Shown here: positions 6,565 through 13,972 of the stretch, in pieces
Layout: each line of letters starts with the position of its first letter
Position numbering within the stretch: the first letter of the stretch is position 1
Assembly (NCBI GenBank): GCA_937935995.1
Contig: CALGXF010000055.1
Location: 1-17,587, forward strand
Direction: 5' to 3'
DNA from: an uncultured Alphaproteobacteria bacterium
Lineage (GTDB): Bacteria > Pseudomonadota > Alphaproteobacteria > CAAHEQ01 > UBA3637
Length of the DNA stretch: 17,587 bases
Made by a program: the position numbers and the translations under genes
Notes under the pieces: generated by a model
Told to the model about the DNA's origin: nothing
Databases searched by the model: none
The model's input: the letters and a program-made list of their open reading frames with translations, nothing else

Positions 6565-7024
6565 TTGCAAACGTTTGAACGGCTTCGCCGGTTTCTTCGT
6601 TGGTGCCGCCGGCCGTGCAGGTGCCGAGTGTTTCCACGTTTGGCCAATCGCCGGATTCTGCCGCCAATTGCGTGCAGGCATCCGTCGGAATGCCGCTGGC
6701 CGTTACACTGATGGTTGACGAGGTCGTTGTTACTTCATACACGCCGCCGAACGGATTGACATCCGGAATTTCGACACCGTCCGCAATTAAACGGCTTTGA
6801 ACGGTATCATATTTTCCCTTGTCCGGATAGGTGCGCATCCATGAATATGTTTGGAAAATTTCATCGGCGATGGTTTGAATTTCATCAGCCGTTCGTGTTG
6901 TGCGGAACTTTAAAATCGCTTGGGCATAACCGGCCAAAGCGCCGACTGCAATCACGCCGATAATCGCTAAAACGCCCAACATTTCAACCATGCTGCGGCC
7001 TTGTTCGTTTGTGACATCTCTCAT
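6551..7024 (-). CDS. Type IV prepilin-like protein
   Basis: This 157-residue protein starts MRDVTNEQG followed by RSMVEMLGVLAIIG, the class III prepilin signature. Cleavage is expected after Gly9, with Glu14 at mature position +5 and a hydrophobic helix to about residue 37. Arg at mature +1 is unusual, since Phe or Met is typical. The C-terminal part is beta-rich, with two Cys (117 and 136) that could form the usual disulfide loop. AAAGGAG six nt before the ATG supports the start. It follows cca after 25 nt and is probably co-transcribed with it. No prepilin peptidase, ATPase or assembly gene is in the window, so it is a lone pilin or pseudopilin whose partner system is elsewhere. Confidence 0.85.
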   Translation of the reverse strand: MRDVTNEQGRSMVEMLGVLAIIGVIAVGALAGYAQAILKFRTTRTADEIQTIADEIFQTYSWMRTYPDKGKYDTVQSRLIADGVEIPDVNPFGGVYEVTTTSSTISVTASGIPTDACTQLAAESGDWPNVETLGTCTAGGTNEETGEAVQTFAITFL

Positions 7025-7049
7025 GTTCGTCTCCTTTTTTTTCTTTATG

Positions 7050-8219
7050 TTACCGTTTTAGCGCTTTTAAAACAAGCTCTTTTTTATCGGGAAAATTCAT
7101 TTCTATCCAGATGCGTTCGGCTTCTTTTTGTTTTTGTCCCAACAAAGGGCCGGCCGGAATACCCGTTTGCATTAAGTCTGCCGCCGTAACGGGAAAAACG
7201 GGCGCCGTCAATCGGTTCAGTTCGCGCGCCATTGAACGGGAAAGGAGCTGCTGCCGCCGGGCTTGGCGAATATAAAAAGCCGTTGCCACCGTTTGCGGCG
7301 ATAAAAGATAAGCGGCCCGTCTGCGCGACCGATAGGTCGATAAATCCATGTGAAGCGCGCGATGAAGCGCCGTTAATTCTTTTTTCTGCGCATTGGATAA
7401 AGCCAGTTCCGGTATCTGTTCCGGCGTTTTGAGGCAAAGTAGCAATCGGGGCAGGACACCGAAAGAGCTGTTTTGTTTTTTTTCAAGCCGCATAAAATGA
7501 AGCAAGTCTTTGAAATCCGTTGCGGGCGAAATCACATGCCGTAAAATGCCGTATTGCCGCATGAAATGCAAAATATGCGGTGCATTCGGCAAGGCCAGAA
7601 TTTGAAACAATTCGTCTCGTTTGCGCTCGGCAGATAATCGGTCTAATAAAAAGGCTGTTTTTTGACAGGCTTTTAATGCCGTCAGCGGTGGTTTTTTCCC
7701 GCCGAACCGGCCCCAAAAGCGAAAGAACCGTAAAATCCGCAAAGCATCTTCCTGAATACGGTCGACCGGCGCGCCGATAAAACGGATACGATGCTTTTTT
7801 AAATCCGTTAATCCGTGAAAAAAATCATAAACGGTTCCGTTTCGGTCCATGTAAAGCGCGTTGATGGTAAAGTCTCGGCGTAAAGCGTCTTGTTTCATGT
7901 CTTCTTCAAAAGCCACCCGCGCATGACGGCCGTCCGTTTCCACGTCTCGGCGAAATGTCGTCAGTTCTATCAAAAGGCCATCCGGCATTAAAATCGTGAT
8001 GGTTCCGTGTTTCAGGCCCGTTGGAATAATGCGGTAACCGGCTTTTGTCAGTAAGTCCATGCTCTGTTCGGGGTGAAGCGGCGTTGCCATATCCAAATCC
8101 CCGATAGGGCAGCCGTTTAAAAAATCGCGAACCGCTCCGCCGACCAAATAGGCTTTGTTATTTAAAACCGATATAACGTCTAAAAGCGCCGGCGTCAAAA
8201 GTGTTTCATTTTTCATCAT
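7050..8219 (-). CDS. cca: CCA tRNA nucleotidyltransferase / poly(A) polymerase family
   Basis: This 389-residue class II nucleotidyltransferase has LVGGAVRD (about residues 24-31), the catalytic pair in GDLDMATP, TTFRRD, the nucleotide-binding RRDFTINALY and EDALRILRFFRF. The helical body and tail follow. Most likely it adds or repairs CCA at tRNA 3' ends; poly(A) polymerases share the fold. The tRNA-Ser in this window encodes CCA, so the role would be at least repair there. Two ATGs are in tandem (8219 and 8216). No Shine-Dalgarno is visible, but TATACT lies six nt upstream, which suggests leaderless translation. The prepilin gene follows after 25 nt. Confidence 0.93.
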   Translation of the reverse strand: MMKNETLLTPALLDVISVLNNKAYLVGGAVRDFLNGCPIGDLDMATPLHPEQSMDLLTKAGYRIIPTGLKHGTITILMPDGLLIELTTFRRDVETDGRHARVAFEEDMKQDALRRDFTINALYMDRNGTVYDFFHGLTDLKKHRIRFIGAPVDRIQEDALRILRFFRFWGRFGGKKPPLTALKACQKTAFLLDRLSAERKRDELFQILALPNAPHILHFMRQYGILRHVISPATDFKDLLHFMRLEKKQNSSFGVLPRLLLCLKTPEQIPELALSNAQKKELTALHRALHMDLSTYRSRRRAAYLLSPQTVATAFYIRQARRQQLLSRSMARELNRLTAPVFPVTAADLMQTGIPAGPLLGQKQKEAERIWIEMNFPDKKELVLKALKR

Positions 8220-8225
8220 GCGGGC

Positions 8226-8231
8226 AGTATA
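8226..8231 (-). promoter_or_regulatory. -10 box placing transcription start at the cca ATG
   Basis: Minus-strand TATACT (five of six consensus positions) is separated from the first cca ATG by only six nt (GCCCGC). With normal spacing, transcription would begin at or next to the A of that ATG, giving a leaderless mRNA. No clear -35 is seen. There is also no ribosome-binding site upstream of the ATG, consistent with this reading. Confidence 0.4.
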
Positions 8232-8353
8232 CGCTGTTTTTTCAAAAAAGCCGAGTCGTTTTTCAAAGTTTCACGTTTTAAGGAGTCTTTTCTTCATTTT
8301 AGGCTTATTTTTGCGCGCGTAGGTTGTAATTTTTATGAAAAATCTTCGAAAAG

Positions 8354-8382
8354 ATGACAAAAGGTTAATTTTGTGTTAATAA
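8354..8382 (+). promoter_or_regulatory. Weak candidate promoter for Nudix-rnd operon
   Basis: ATGACA (8354-8359), 17 nt, then TAATAA (8377-8382) is the best sigma70-like pairing I see in the A/T-rich gap before the gene at 8431. The -10 is poor. A 5-bp hairpin ATCTT-cgaa-AAGAT lies just upstream, and GTGTTA/TAACAC inverted repeats flank the A-rich stretch after it. AAGGA precedes the ATG at 8431. Confidence 0.22.
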
Positions 8383-8430
8383 TAGAAAAATAAAGAATAA
8401 CACCTGGTTTTACTGTTATAAGGACATATC

Positions 8431-9168
8431 ATGGTTGCTATTTTAAATTTATCTCCGACGTTTCAAATCGTTCAAGAAGAACGGCGCGTGTTTGAACTGG
8501 ATGTGGAAATGCGTGTCGAAGAATTGTGGAAGGCGGCGCTCTCAACGATGAGCAGCCGCCTTTTTAACGGCCCGATTTTTTGTGCGACACAGTACAGTGA
8601 CCGTGAAATCCGGGGTTATTTTTCGGAATACCGGTATTTGATGGCTCAAATAATGGATCCGCGTTTAAAAACGGTTTTAAATGTGAAGCCGGTATCACTT
8701 TTGGGATTTTTAACCTGCCGCGACGGGGTTTTATTCGGGCGGCGTCAATCGTGGGTTGCCACGCGACCGGGGCAGTGGGGCTTTTTGCCGTCCGGATTAT
8801 TACGGCCGGATTTATTCGCCAATCAGGGAAAAGTGGATTATGTCAAAGCGTTTTTGATTCATTTAAAAGAAGAGCTGAATATGGAAGCGCATTTTTTAAG
8901 CGATTTGTCCGTTCATTCTTTGGTCATTGACAAAGCGGTAGAGGGTGAAAATTTGTCTTTGGTCATGCGGGCGGATATTGCTTTGTCGTCTTTGGGTGTG
9001 AAAAAAGAACATTTAAATGCGCCGGATGACGAATACGATGAAGTTATTGCTGTTCCTTTGGATAGCTTGGATGCTTTTTTGTCGGATAAATCCAATCGGG
9101 ATATGGGCATTGCCGGTGCGCTTTTGGCAAGAGATTCGTATTTAAGCCTTGAATCTGACTGCGCTTAA
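8431..9168 (+). CDS. Nudix-fold protein with a degenerate Nudix box
   Basis: This 245-residue protein has a good AAGGA site six nt before the ATG. The middle resembles a Nudix domain: LLGFLTCRDGVLFGRRQ, then GQWGFLPSG (about 114-122), then a helix ending LKEELNM (about 145-151). In a working Nudix box the helix reads RExxEExG; here the Arg and first Glu are replaced (Ile-His) and the Gly is Asn, while the EE pair stays. The N-terminal 85 residues are of unknown type. It may be catalytically dead or use other residues. Its stop is directly followed by the rnd reading frame, so the pair is an operon, which hints at an RNA- or nucleotide-related role. Confidence 0.75.
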   Translation: MVAILNLSPTFQIVQEERRVFELDVEMRVEELWKAALSTMSSRLFNGPIFCATQYSDREIRGYFSEYRYLMAQIMDPRLKTVLNVKPVSLLGFLTCRDGVLFGRRQSWVATRPGQWGFLPSGLLRPDLFANQGKVDYVKAFLIHLKEELNMEAHFLSDLSVHSLVIDKAVEGENLSLVMRADIALSSLGVKKEHLNAPDDEYDEVIAVPLDSLDAFLSDKSNRDMGIAGALLARDSYLSLESDCA

Positions 9169-9183
9169 GTGTATAACCTTCCT

Positions 9184-10332
9184 ATGATGATAACAACGAC
9201 AGAAGATTTAAAAGCGCTGTGCAAGCGGCTTAAAAAGAAAAAATTCATAACGGTTGATACGGAATTTATTCGGGAAAAAACGTACCATGCGGTGTTGTGC
9301 CTGATTCAGGTGGCAAGCGATGAAGAAGCTTCTTTGATTGACCCGTTAAGCAAAGAGTTGGATTTAACGCCGTTGCTTAAACTCATGAAAAACAAAAAGG
9401 TATTGAAAGTTTTTCATGCGGCGCGGCAGGACATTGAAATTTTTTATGATTTGATGGGGTGTGTGCCGGTGCCGGTTTTTGATACACAAATCGGGGCGAT
9501 GGTCTGCGGGTTGGGAGACAGTGTCAGCTATCAAACATTGGTGTCTAAATTTTTAAAAATCAACCTCGACAAAAGCAGCCGGTTTACGGATTGGGCGCAT
9601 CGGCCTTTGTCCGAAAAGCAAATGCAGTATGCTTTATCGGATGTGACGCATTTGGTGCCGGCGTATGAAAAAATGCAGGAAGCTTTGAAAAAAAGCGGCC
9701 GAGACAAATGGGTTGAAGAAGAAATGAATCATTTGGTTGATCCGGCTTTGTACGATGTCGATCCGAATGAAACATGGAAACGCATTAAACGGCATTCCGA
9801 TAACCCGCGCTTTTTGGCAATTTTACGGGAATTGAGTGCTTGGCGGGAAAAAGAAGCGATTGCTTTGGATAAACCGCGCAAACATATTTTAAAAGACGAA
9901 GCCTTGTTGGAAATTGCGGCGACAGCGCCTCAAACGGCACAAGAGCTGGGGCAATTGCGTAGCATGACGCCCGGATTAATGAAAAATTTCGGGGCCGGTG
10001 TTTTGGCGGCTTTGGAAAAAGGGCGGGCATGCCCGGATAAAAAATGTCCTGTGGCGGAAAAACAAAAAAATATTCCCGAAGGGCGCAAGAACGTTGTTGA
10101 TATGTTGCGGTTGTTGTTGAATTTGTTGTCTGATCGGGAAAAGGTGGCTGCCAAAGTCATTGCAACGACGGCAGATTTGGAAAAAATGGCGGAATCGGAT
10201 AAAGCGGATGTGCCGGCTATGAAAGGGTGGCGATATGATTTGTTCGGCCGGGCGGCGATGCAGTTTAAGCGCGGACAATTAGCGGTTCGATTAAATCCGA
10301 AAACCAATAAGATTGAATTTTTTGATTGTTAG
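9184..10332 (+). CDS. rnd: Ribonuclease D
   Basis: RNase D is a 3'-5' exoribonuclease acting in tRNA 3' maturation. The DEDDy nuclease domain shows VDTEF (motif I), HAARQDIEIF with FDTQ (motif II) and YALSDVTHLVPAY (motif III with Asp and catalytic Tyr). An HRDC domain follows (LSAWREKEAIALDKPRKHIL, about residues 216-290) and then a C-terminal region. The start is uncertain: a GTG at 9169 abuts the previous stop, but MMITTTEDL from ATG 9184 (or 9187) matches family N-termini better. No strong Shine-Dalgarno is visible, so translation is probably coupled to the upstream gene. From 9184 the product is 382 residues, normal for the family. A terminator follows at 10342. Confidence 0.93.
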   Translation: MMITTTEDLKALCKRLKKKKFITVDTEFIREKTYHAVLCLIQVASDEEASLIDPLSKELDLTPLLKLMKNKKVLKVFHAARQDIEIFYDLMGCVPVPVFDTQIGAMVCGLGDSVSYQTLVSKFLKINLDKSSRFTDWAHRPLSEKQMQYALSDVTHLVPAYEKMQEALKKSGRDKWVEEEMNHLVDPALYDVDPNETWKRIKRHSDNPRFLAILRELSAWREKEAIALDKPRKHILKDEALLEIAATAPQTAQELGQLRSMTPGLMKNFGAGVLAALEKGRACPDKKCPVAEKQKNIPEGRKNVVDMLRLLLNLLSDREKVAAKVIATTADLEKMAESDKADVPAMKGWRYDLFGRAAMQFKRGQLAVRLNPKTNKIEFFDC

Positions 10333-10341
10333 AAAAGAAGA

Positions 10342-10366
10342 AAATCCCACCACAAGAGTGGGATTT
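10342..10366. terminator. Bidirectional intrinsic terminator between rnd and peroxiredoxin
   Basis: AAATCCCAC (10342-10350) and GTGGGATTT (10358-10366) form a perfect 9-bp stem with a 7-nt loop. The plus strand continues TTTCCCTTTTG and the minus strand TTTTCTTCTTTTC, so it can end both rnd and the convergent peroxiredoxin gene. Confidence 0.85.
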
Positions 10367-10388
10367 CCCTTTTGAGTGAAACCATCAA

Positions 10389-11144
10389 TTATTTGTTTTT
10401 CAGTTTCGTGTGGATTTCATCAGCAGACAGTTTTTTTGTACATAAAAACCAAACGCCTGTCGGTGACGGATTTGGTTCTGCTGGACTTGCCTTTTCGCAG
10501 GAGTTCGGCGATGGGACAATAACATCCTTGCCGGGTTGCCAGTCGGCTGGTGTCGCGACATCAAAAGCATCGACGACTTGTAAACTGATTAATAATCGCT
10601 TGATTTCCTCAAAATTCCGACCGCTGGAAGCGGGATAGTATAAAATGGCGCGAATAACGGATTGCGGATCAATGATAAAAACGGCTCTGACCGTTTTGGT
10701 ATCGCTGAATCCTTTGTGAATCATGCCGTATTTATGGGCAATTTCCATTTTGACGTCACCGATAACCGGAAACGGAATATGAACGTGTTCGGCGCCGTCA
10801 AATTTAACTTTTTCTTCAATTTCCCGAACCCAACCGATGATGCTGGGAACGCTGTCCACGGCTAATCCGATCGGTTGCGTGTTGAGGGCTTCAAAATCCG
10901 GCATTAATTCGGCAAAGCGCATAAATTCGGTGGTACACACCGGTGTAAAGCTGGCCGGATGGCTGAATAAAATGACCCATTTTCCGACAAAATCTTCGGG
11001 AAAATGAATAGGCCCTTGCGTGGTTGATGCCGTAAACGGCGGTGCTTTTTCACCAATGACCGGCATCTGTTCGGAGCCGTTTTGTGAAAGCGTCATCTTT
11101 TCCGTCGGAAGCGTGAGTTCGAGTGAAACTGAATCTGTTGTCAT
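10389..11144 (-). CDS. Peroxiredoxin (Prx6 / archaeal-type, extra C-terminal Cys)
   Basis: This is a thiol peroxidase that reduces hydrogen peroxide and organic hydroperoxides. The active site PASFTPVC is at residues 63-70, with peroxidatic Cys70 and conserved Arg176 in SSGRN. The C-terminal extension after residue 195 (DWQPGKDVIVP) is typical of the Prx6-like class and contains Cys216 and Cys235 (WFLCTK), as in archaeal and bacterial members where C-terminal Cys act in resolution. The 251-residue form starts with AAGGA eight nt upstream. It carries about 26 residues before the usual start MPVIGEKAPPF, so the N-terminus is longer than usual. No cognate reductase gene is adjacent. Confidence 0.93.
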   Translation of the reverse strand: MTTDSVSLELTLPTEKMTLSQNGSEQMPVIGEKAPPFTASTTQGPIHFPEDFVGKWVILFSHPASFTPVCTTEFMRFAELMPDFEALNTQPIGLAVDSVPSIIGWVREIEEKVKFDGAEHVHIPFPVIGDVKMEIAHKYGMIHKGFSDTKTVRAVFIIDPQSVIRAILYYPASSGRNFEEIKRLLISLQVVDAFDVATPADWQPGKDVIVPSPNSCEKASPAEPNPSPTGVWFLCTKKLSADEIHTKLKNK

Positions 11145-11175
11145 ATTGGAATTCCTTTTTTAAAAGGTACTCCAT

Positions 11176-11205
11176 TCCTCTTCGTATAAGGTAAGAAAAA
11201 GAGGA
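11176..11205 (-). promoter_or_regulatory. Inverted repeat and possible -10 upstream of peroxiredoxin
   Basis: TCCTCTT (11176-11182) and AAGAGGA (11199-11205) are perfect inverted repeats with a 16-nt spacer. The spacer holds minus-strand TTATAC (11184-11189), a possible -10. The only -35-like hexamer, TTGATT (11211-11216), is 21 nt away, so the promoter itself is weak. The arrangement, with the -10 between arms spaced 16 nt apart, is like the one at 11536-11571. Confidence 0.3.
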
Positions 11206-11236
11206 TTAAGAATCAATATACCTTTTAGGCGTGTTT

Positions 11237-11521
11237 TTATTCGTTTCGGGTTTTTTGTTGGTTGAAATAAGCCCGGCGATGGCGGATTTTCGCCCAAACA
11301 TAACCGACGCTCGCAACACAGACAAGCCCGTAAAAAGCGTTATATTCCAACGGATTGAGCTTTAAAAGAGGATATTCTTCCAAAAAAGCCTGATGATTTT
11401 TTTGGCGTTCCTGCGGGATGGAATGGTTAACGGCTAAGCCGATGAGGCCGGCCCAAAAACAGATGCGGGCGATGCGCATTCTTTTGGCGTGTTCAAGGGT
11501 AAAAGGTTTTATTTCTTTCAT
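11237..11521 (-). CDS. Small membrane protein, paralogue of the 11597-11875 product
   Basis: The start chosen at 11521 (MKEIKPFTLEHAKRMR) follows AAGAAG; a longer frame from 11575 would cover the promoter. The 94-residue product has two predicted membrane segments: about 17-32 (ICFWAGLIGLAV) and about 63-79 (YGLVCVASVGYVW). A polar connector lies between them and a basic tail follows. The segment from PQERQ through NPLEY, YVWAKIRHRR and QKTR aligns with the neighbour at 11597-11875 (PEQRQ, NPLHY, YVKCNLRHYKK, QKTR), so the two are tandem paralogues. I do not recognise the family. It has its own promoter at 11554-11582. Confidence 0.7.
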   Translation of the reverse strand: MKEIKPFTLEHAKRMRIARICFWAGLIGLAVNHSIPQERQKNHQAFLEEYPLLKLNPLEYNAFYGLVCVASVGYVWAKIRHRRAYFNQQKTRNE

Positions 11522-11535
11522 TTTTATGTCTTCTT

Positions 11536-11582
11536 TGTTAAACAGAAGGGGAGAATATAGGCTGTTTAACATCAAAAGACAA
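11536..11582 (-). promoter_or_regulatory. Sigma70-type promoter with 10-bp inverted repeat
   Basis: Minus-strand TTGTCT (11577-11582), 17 nt, TATATT (11554-11559) makes a good promoter for the small gene starting at 11521. Perfect 10-bp inverted repeats, TGTTAAACAG (11536-11545) and CTGTTTAACA (11562-11571), frame the -10 box with a 16-nt spacer. One arm lies between -35 and -10 and the other just after the start site. That geometry fits either an operator or a 5' hairpin. Confidence 0.5.
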
Positions 11583-11596
11583 TCCCCGAATGAAGA

Positions 11597-11875
11597 TTAT
11601 TCACGGGTTTTTTGAAATTCCTGCCATTTTTTATAGTGCCGAAGGTTGCACTTGACATAAACCCAACATCCGAACACCATCAGCAACCGAATATGGCTGT
11701 AATGAAGCGGGTTGTATTTATCAAGACCCGGCGTTCTTTGGCGTTGTTCTTGTTCCGTTTGCCGTTGTTCGGGTGTTTTACACAAAGATTCGTACATGGA
11801 AACGCTGATAATCATAATCATGCACAACATGGCCAGGTTGGCAGCCGTTTTATGGTGGGACGTATATGGTTTCAT
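11597..11875 (-). CDS. Small membrane protein, paralogue of the 11237-11521 product
   Basis: This 92-residue protein has two predicted membrane segments: about 12-28 (ANLAMLCMIMIISVSMY) and about 62-78 (IRLLMVFGCWVYV). Between them is a Gln/Glu/Arg-rich polar stretch (about 35-48), and the tail is basic. It shares NPLxY, a late YV followed by RH, and the C-terminal QKTR with the next gene. Its ATG directly abuts the stop of the upstream kinase-like gene (TAAATG) and has no separate strong ribosome site, so translation is probably coupled. The function is unknown. Co-expression with a membrane lipid kinase-like protein suggests a membrane role, but that is inference. Confidence 0.7.
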   Translation of the reverse strand: MKPYTSHHKTAANLAMLCMIMIISVSMYESLCKTPEQRQTEQEQRQRTPGLDKYNPLHYSHIRLLMVFGCWVYVKCNLRHYKKWQEFQKTRE

Positions 11876-12490
11876 TTAAATAACAATGCTTAAGCAAATG
11901 CCGCAAATCAACGGAACGGAGAGGTTGTCATCGATGTGCAGTTTGTTTTCGTAAAGTTCTGCAAGCGTTGCCAGAAAAACACCCAGCATGCCGCCCCAAA
12001 ACAGCGGAACCGTCCAAGAAAAGAAAGCCGTGTAAAGCCCCAATACAACAAAACCGGACAGAAAGAACGCTCCGGATCCTTCCAAGCTTTTGGTTCGGCG
12101 GTTTATTTTATGGAATCCCCATTTGCGGCCGACTAAAGCGGCTGCCGTATCGCCGATGAGCATGACAGTCAATGCAAACATGGCGACTTCTTTGTAAAAC
12201 AACAAAGAAACGAAAAAAGCCGCTGCCAACACATACGGTGCGCCTGACATATGAAAGCCGGGTGTGGTTTCTTTGGCACGCAACATTTTTCCGAAAAATT
12301 TCCGATACAGCGGCGCGAATACCGGCCAATTTCGATACGTGCCGTATTCAACGAAAATCGTGCCGGCGCACAGGATGAAAAACAAACCGATGCTGGCCGG
12401 TTTGGGCAGGAAGTAAAGAGCAACCACCATCCACAACGAACTTAAATGAATCAGTTTGCGTAAAATTTCTTGACGATATGTTATTTCCAT
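11876..12490 (-). CDS. Dolichol/phytol kinase-like (CTP-dependent) membrane protein
   Basis: The start at 12490 (MEITYRQEILRKLIHL) has AAGGA six nt upstream; a TTG-initiated longer frame from 12523 lacks this. The 204-residue product has about six hydrophobic segments and the SEC59/VTE5 family signatures: RKLIHL near the N-terminus, GDTAAALVGRKWG (113-125), KSLEGS (134-139) and DDNLSVPL near the C-terminus. Members phosphorylate polyprenols such as dolichol or phytol using CTP at the membrane. In bacteria the substrate is often unknown; a recycled isoprenoid alcohol is plausible. It heads an operon with the two small paralogous membrane proteins. Confidence 0.85.
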   Translation of the reverse strand: MEITYRQEILRKLIHLSSLWMVVALYFLPKPASIGLFFILCAGTIFVEYGTYRNWPVFAPLYRKFFGKMLRAKETTPGFHMSGAPYVLAAAFFVSLLFYKEVAMFALTVMLIGDTAAALVGRKWGFHKINRRTKSLEGSGAFFLSGFVVLGLYTAFFSWTVPLFWGGMLGVFLATLAELYENKLHIDDNLSVPLICGICLSIVI

Positions 12491-12514
12491 AAGCTTTCCT
12501 TTTGTCGTGTTATC

Positions 12515-12542
12515 AGCATACAATTTTTGATAAAAATTGCAA
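12515..12542 (-). promoter_or_regulatory. Promoter with 8-bp inverted repeat for kinase-like operon
   Basis: Minus-strand TTGCAA (12537-12542), 16 nt, TATGCT (12515-12520) gives a moderate sigma70 promoter. CAATTTTT (12521-12528) and AAAAATTG (12532-12539) form a perfect 8-bp inverted repeat with a 3-nt loop, filling the space between the two boxes. It could be an operator, or a weak A/T hairpin ending the upstream gene, whose stop is at 12551. Confidence 0.42.
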
Positions 12543-12550
12543 GAACAATG

Positions 12551-13906
12551 CTATCGACCTTTTGCGGCCAACGTGTTTTTAACCAAAGCCGCCGGTTGAA
12601 CGTTTCCGGTTTCGTTCAAAACAGATGCAGCCATGTGGGCATTTAATGTTTGTACCAATGTTGTTTTCGGGTGAGCCGGCTTTTGCATTAACCGTTCACC
12701 GGTTGTTTTACGGATTTCTGTGATGCGTCCGTCTTTGTAATGAATTTCATCCATGCCGAAAGATAAACGTCCTTTTTGAATCAAATCAAATGTTTTCTTA
12801 TCATATTCTAAAGCGGATATGCATGTACCGTCTTTTGAAAAAACGTTTTCGATAATCGGCCGATTGTTTATGGTGACGCGCACATGAGATTGGTCTGCTT
12901 CGTTTCGGGTAAGCGTTATCCGAACAGTCTCATCATCGAATGTCTCAAATTGATATGCGTTATCCGACAGGTTGGGTACTTTTAAATTTTTCCGAAAATA
13001 ATCCGGCGTCACATCAATGTCCATGCCGTCGATATATGCCTGAAGCGTATGCGTTGCATTTTCTTTTGCTTGCGGATTTTCGGCTAAATACGCACATTTT
13101 GCGGCCGAGACAGTCATATTTCCGGTAACCGTGCTGTTGTATTTATCATTCCAAAAGGCGACCGCTTGATAAGATTTGCCGATGTCATTGCGTGAAAATA
13201 AATTAAACGGGATTTCGGATAACGGCATATTTTTGTTTTCCCATAAAATTTTGGCAAGTTCTGTTCTGGCATATCGATTGACTTTGGATGAATCGTCTCC
13301 GAAACGGTCAGCGCCTTCTTTCTTCAGCCGGCGGTAAATCGGCACAAATTCGGCAATCGGGGAATTCGTTCTGTTTAATTCATCAGACATGACCGTGTCT
13401 TGAACACGTGTTTCCAATTCCAACGCTTTCAGACAGGCAAAAGTATCATGAAAAGAACTGTACGTCATTCGGTAAACGCTTTGCGGGCGCCGGTCTTGAA
13501 TATAATGCTTCAGTTCATGAGCCAAAATAATTTCATCCATGATATTGGATCGCGCCGCATTCAAAACAATGCCGGTGGTCATGGAAACATATCGTCCGCC
13601 GATTGTTGATTCCATCAGCCCGAAAGAAATCGGTAAACGAGACCCGGTTTGTTGATAAATTTCATCCATTTGGCGCAGGATGGATTGCCCTGTTTCGGAG
13701 CGACCCAAATTTTGATAAAGTTGCCATAATTTGGCTTTTTCCTGCGCAGAACCTTTTAATAAAACAGGAGCATTTTCTTGCGCAGTCTGTGTATAAGTTT
13801 GTGCTTGTTCGAAAGAGGCGGTCGCTTGGGCGCCCGAAGCAGACGGTGCTGACCAAAGTGCGGCGGTTGCCATGCTCGCTAAAAGTAATTTTTTGAACGT
13901 ATTCAT
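12551..13906 (-). CDS. Exported HExxH putative metallopeptidase
   Basis: This 451-residue protein has a Sec signal peptide (MNTFKKLLLASMATAALWSAPSA, cleavage near residues 24-28). HELKH (130-134), in the context EIILAHELKHYIQ, is a zinc HExxH motif, and a Glu-rich helix about 30 residues later (LELETRVQD, Glu163/165) could supply the third ligand, gluzincin-style. The C-terminal half (about 300-410) looks beta-rich, with repeats of the type DDETVRITLTRN, SHVRVTINN and IHYKDGRITEI. GAGG seven nt before the ATG supports the start. It has its own strong promoter. No close family is recognised. A comparable motif layout occurs in the gene at 15576-16973. Periplasmic or secreted protease activity is inferred from the motif only. 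Confidence 0.75.
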   Translation of the reverse strand: MNTFKKLLLASMATAALWSAPSASGAQATASFEQAQTYTQTAQENAPVLLKGSAQEKAKLWQLYQNLGRSETGQSILRQMDEIYQQTGSRLPISFGLMESTIGGRYVSMTTGIVLNAARSNIMDEIILAHELKHYIQDRRPQSVYRMTYSSFHDTFACLKALELETRVQDTVMSDELNRTNSPIAEFVPIYRRLKKEGADRFGDDSSKVNRYARTELAKILWENKNMPLSEIPFNLFSRNDIGKSYQAVAFWNDKYNSTVTGNMTVSAAKCAYLAENPQAKENATHTLQAYIDGMDIDVTPDYFRKNLKVPNLSDNAYQFETFDDETVRITLTRNEADQSHVRVTINNRPIIENVFSKDGTCISALEYDKKTFDLIQKGRLSFGMDEIHYKDGRITEIRKTTGERLMQKPAHPKTTLVQTLNAHMAASVLNETGNVQPAALVKNTLAAKGR

Positions 13907-13920
13907 TTGCGCACCTCTTT

Positions 13921-13955
13921 CCTTTTATTATACATAAAAGGCGCTGTTTTATCAA
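13921..13955 (-). promoter_or_regulatory. Strong sigma70 promoter with inverted repeat over -10
   Basis: Minus-strand TTGATA (13950-13955), 17 nt, TATAAT (13927-13932) is near consensus and drives the exported HExxH gene. CCTTTTAT (13921-13928) and ATAAAAGG (13934-13941) are a perfect 8-bp inverted repeat with a 5-nt spacer centred on the -10 box, an operator-like placement. Confidence 0.65.
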
Positions 13956-13972
13956 GAAGTCTAACCGCCGGC

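Noticed and set aside
9930..10307. Long minus-strand reading frames inside rnd and similar frames inside comM, rdgB, cca and the kinase-like gene
   Set aside because: They lie opposite well-supported genes, have no recognisable domains or ribosome sites, and look like shadows.
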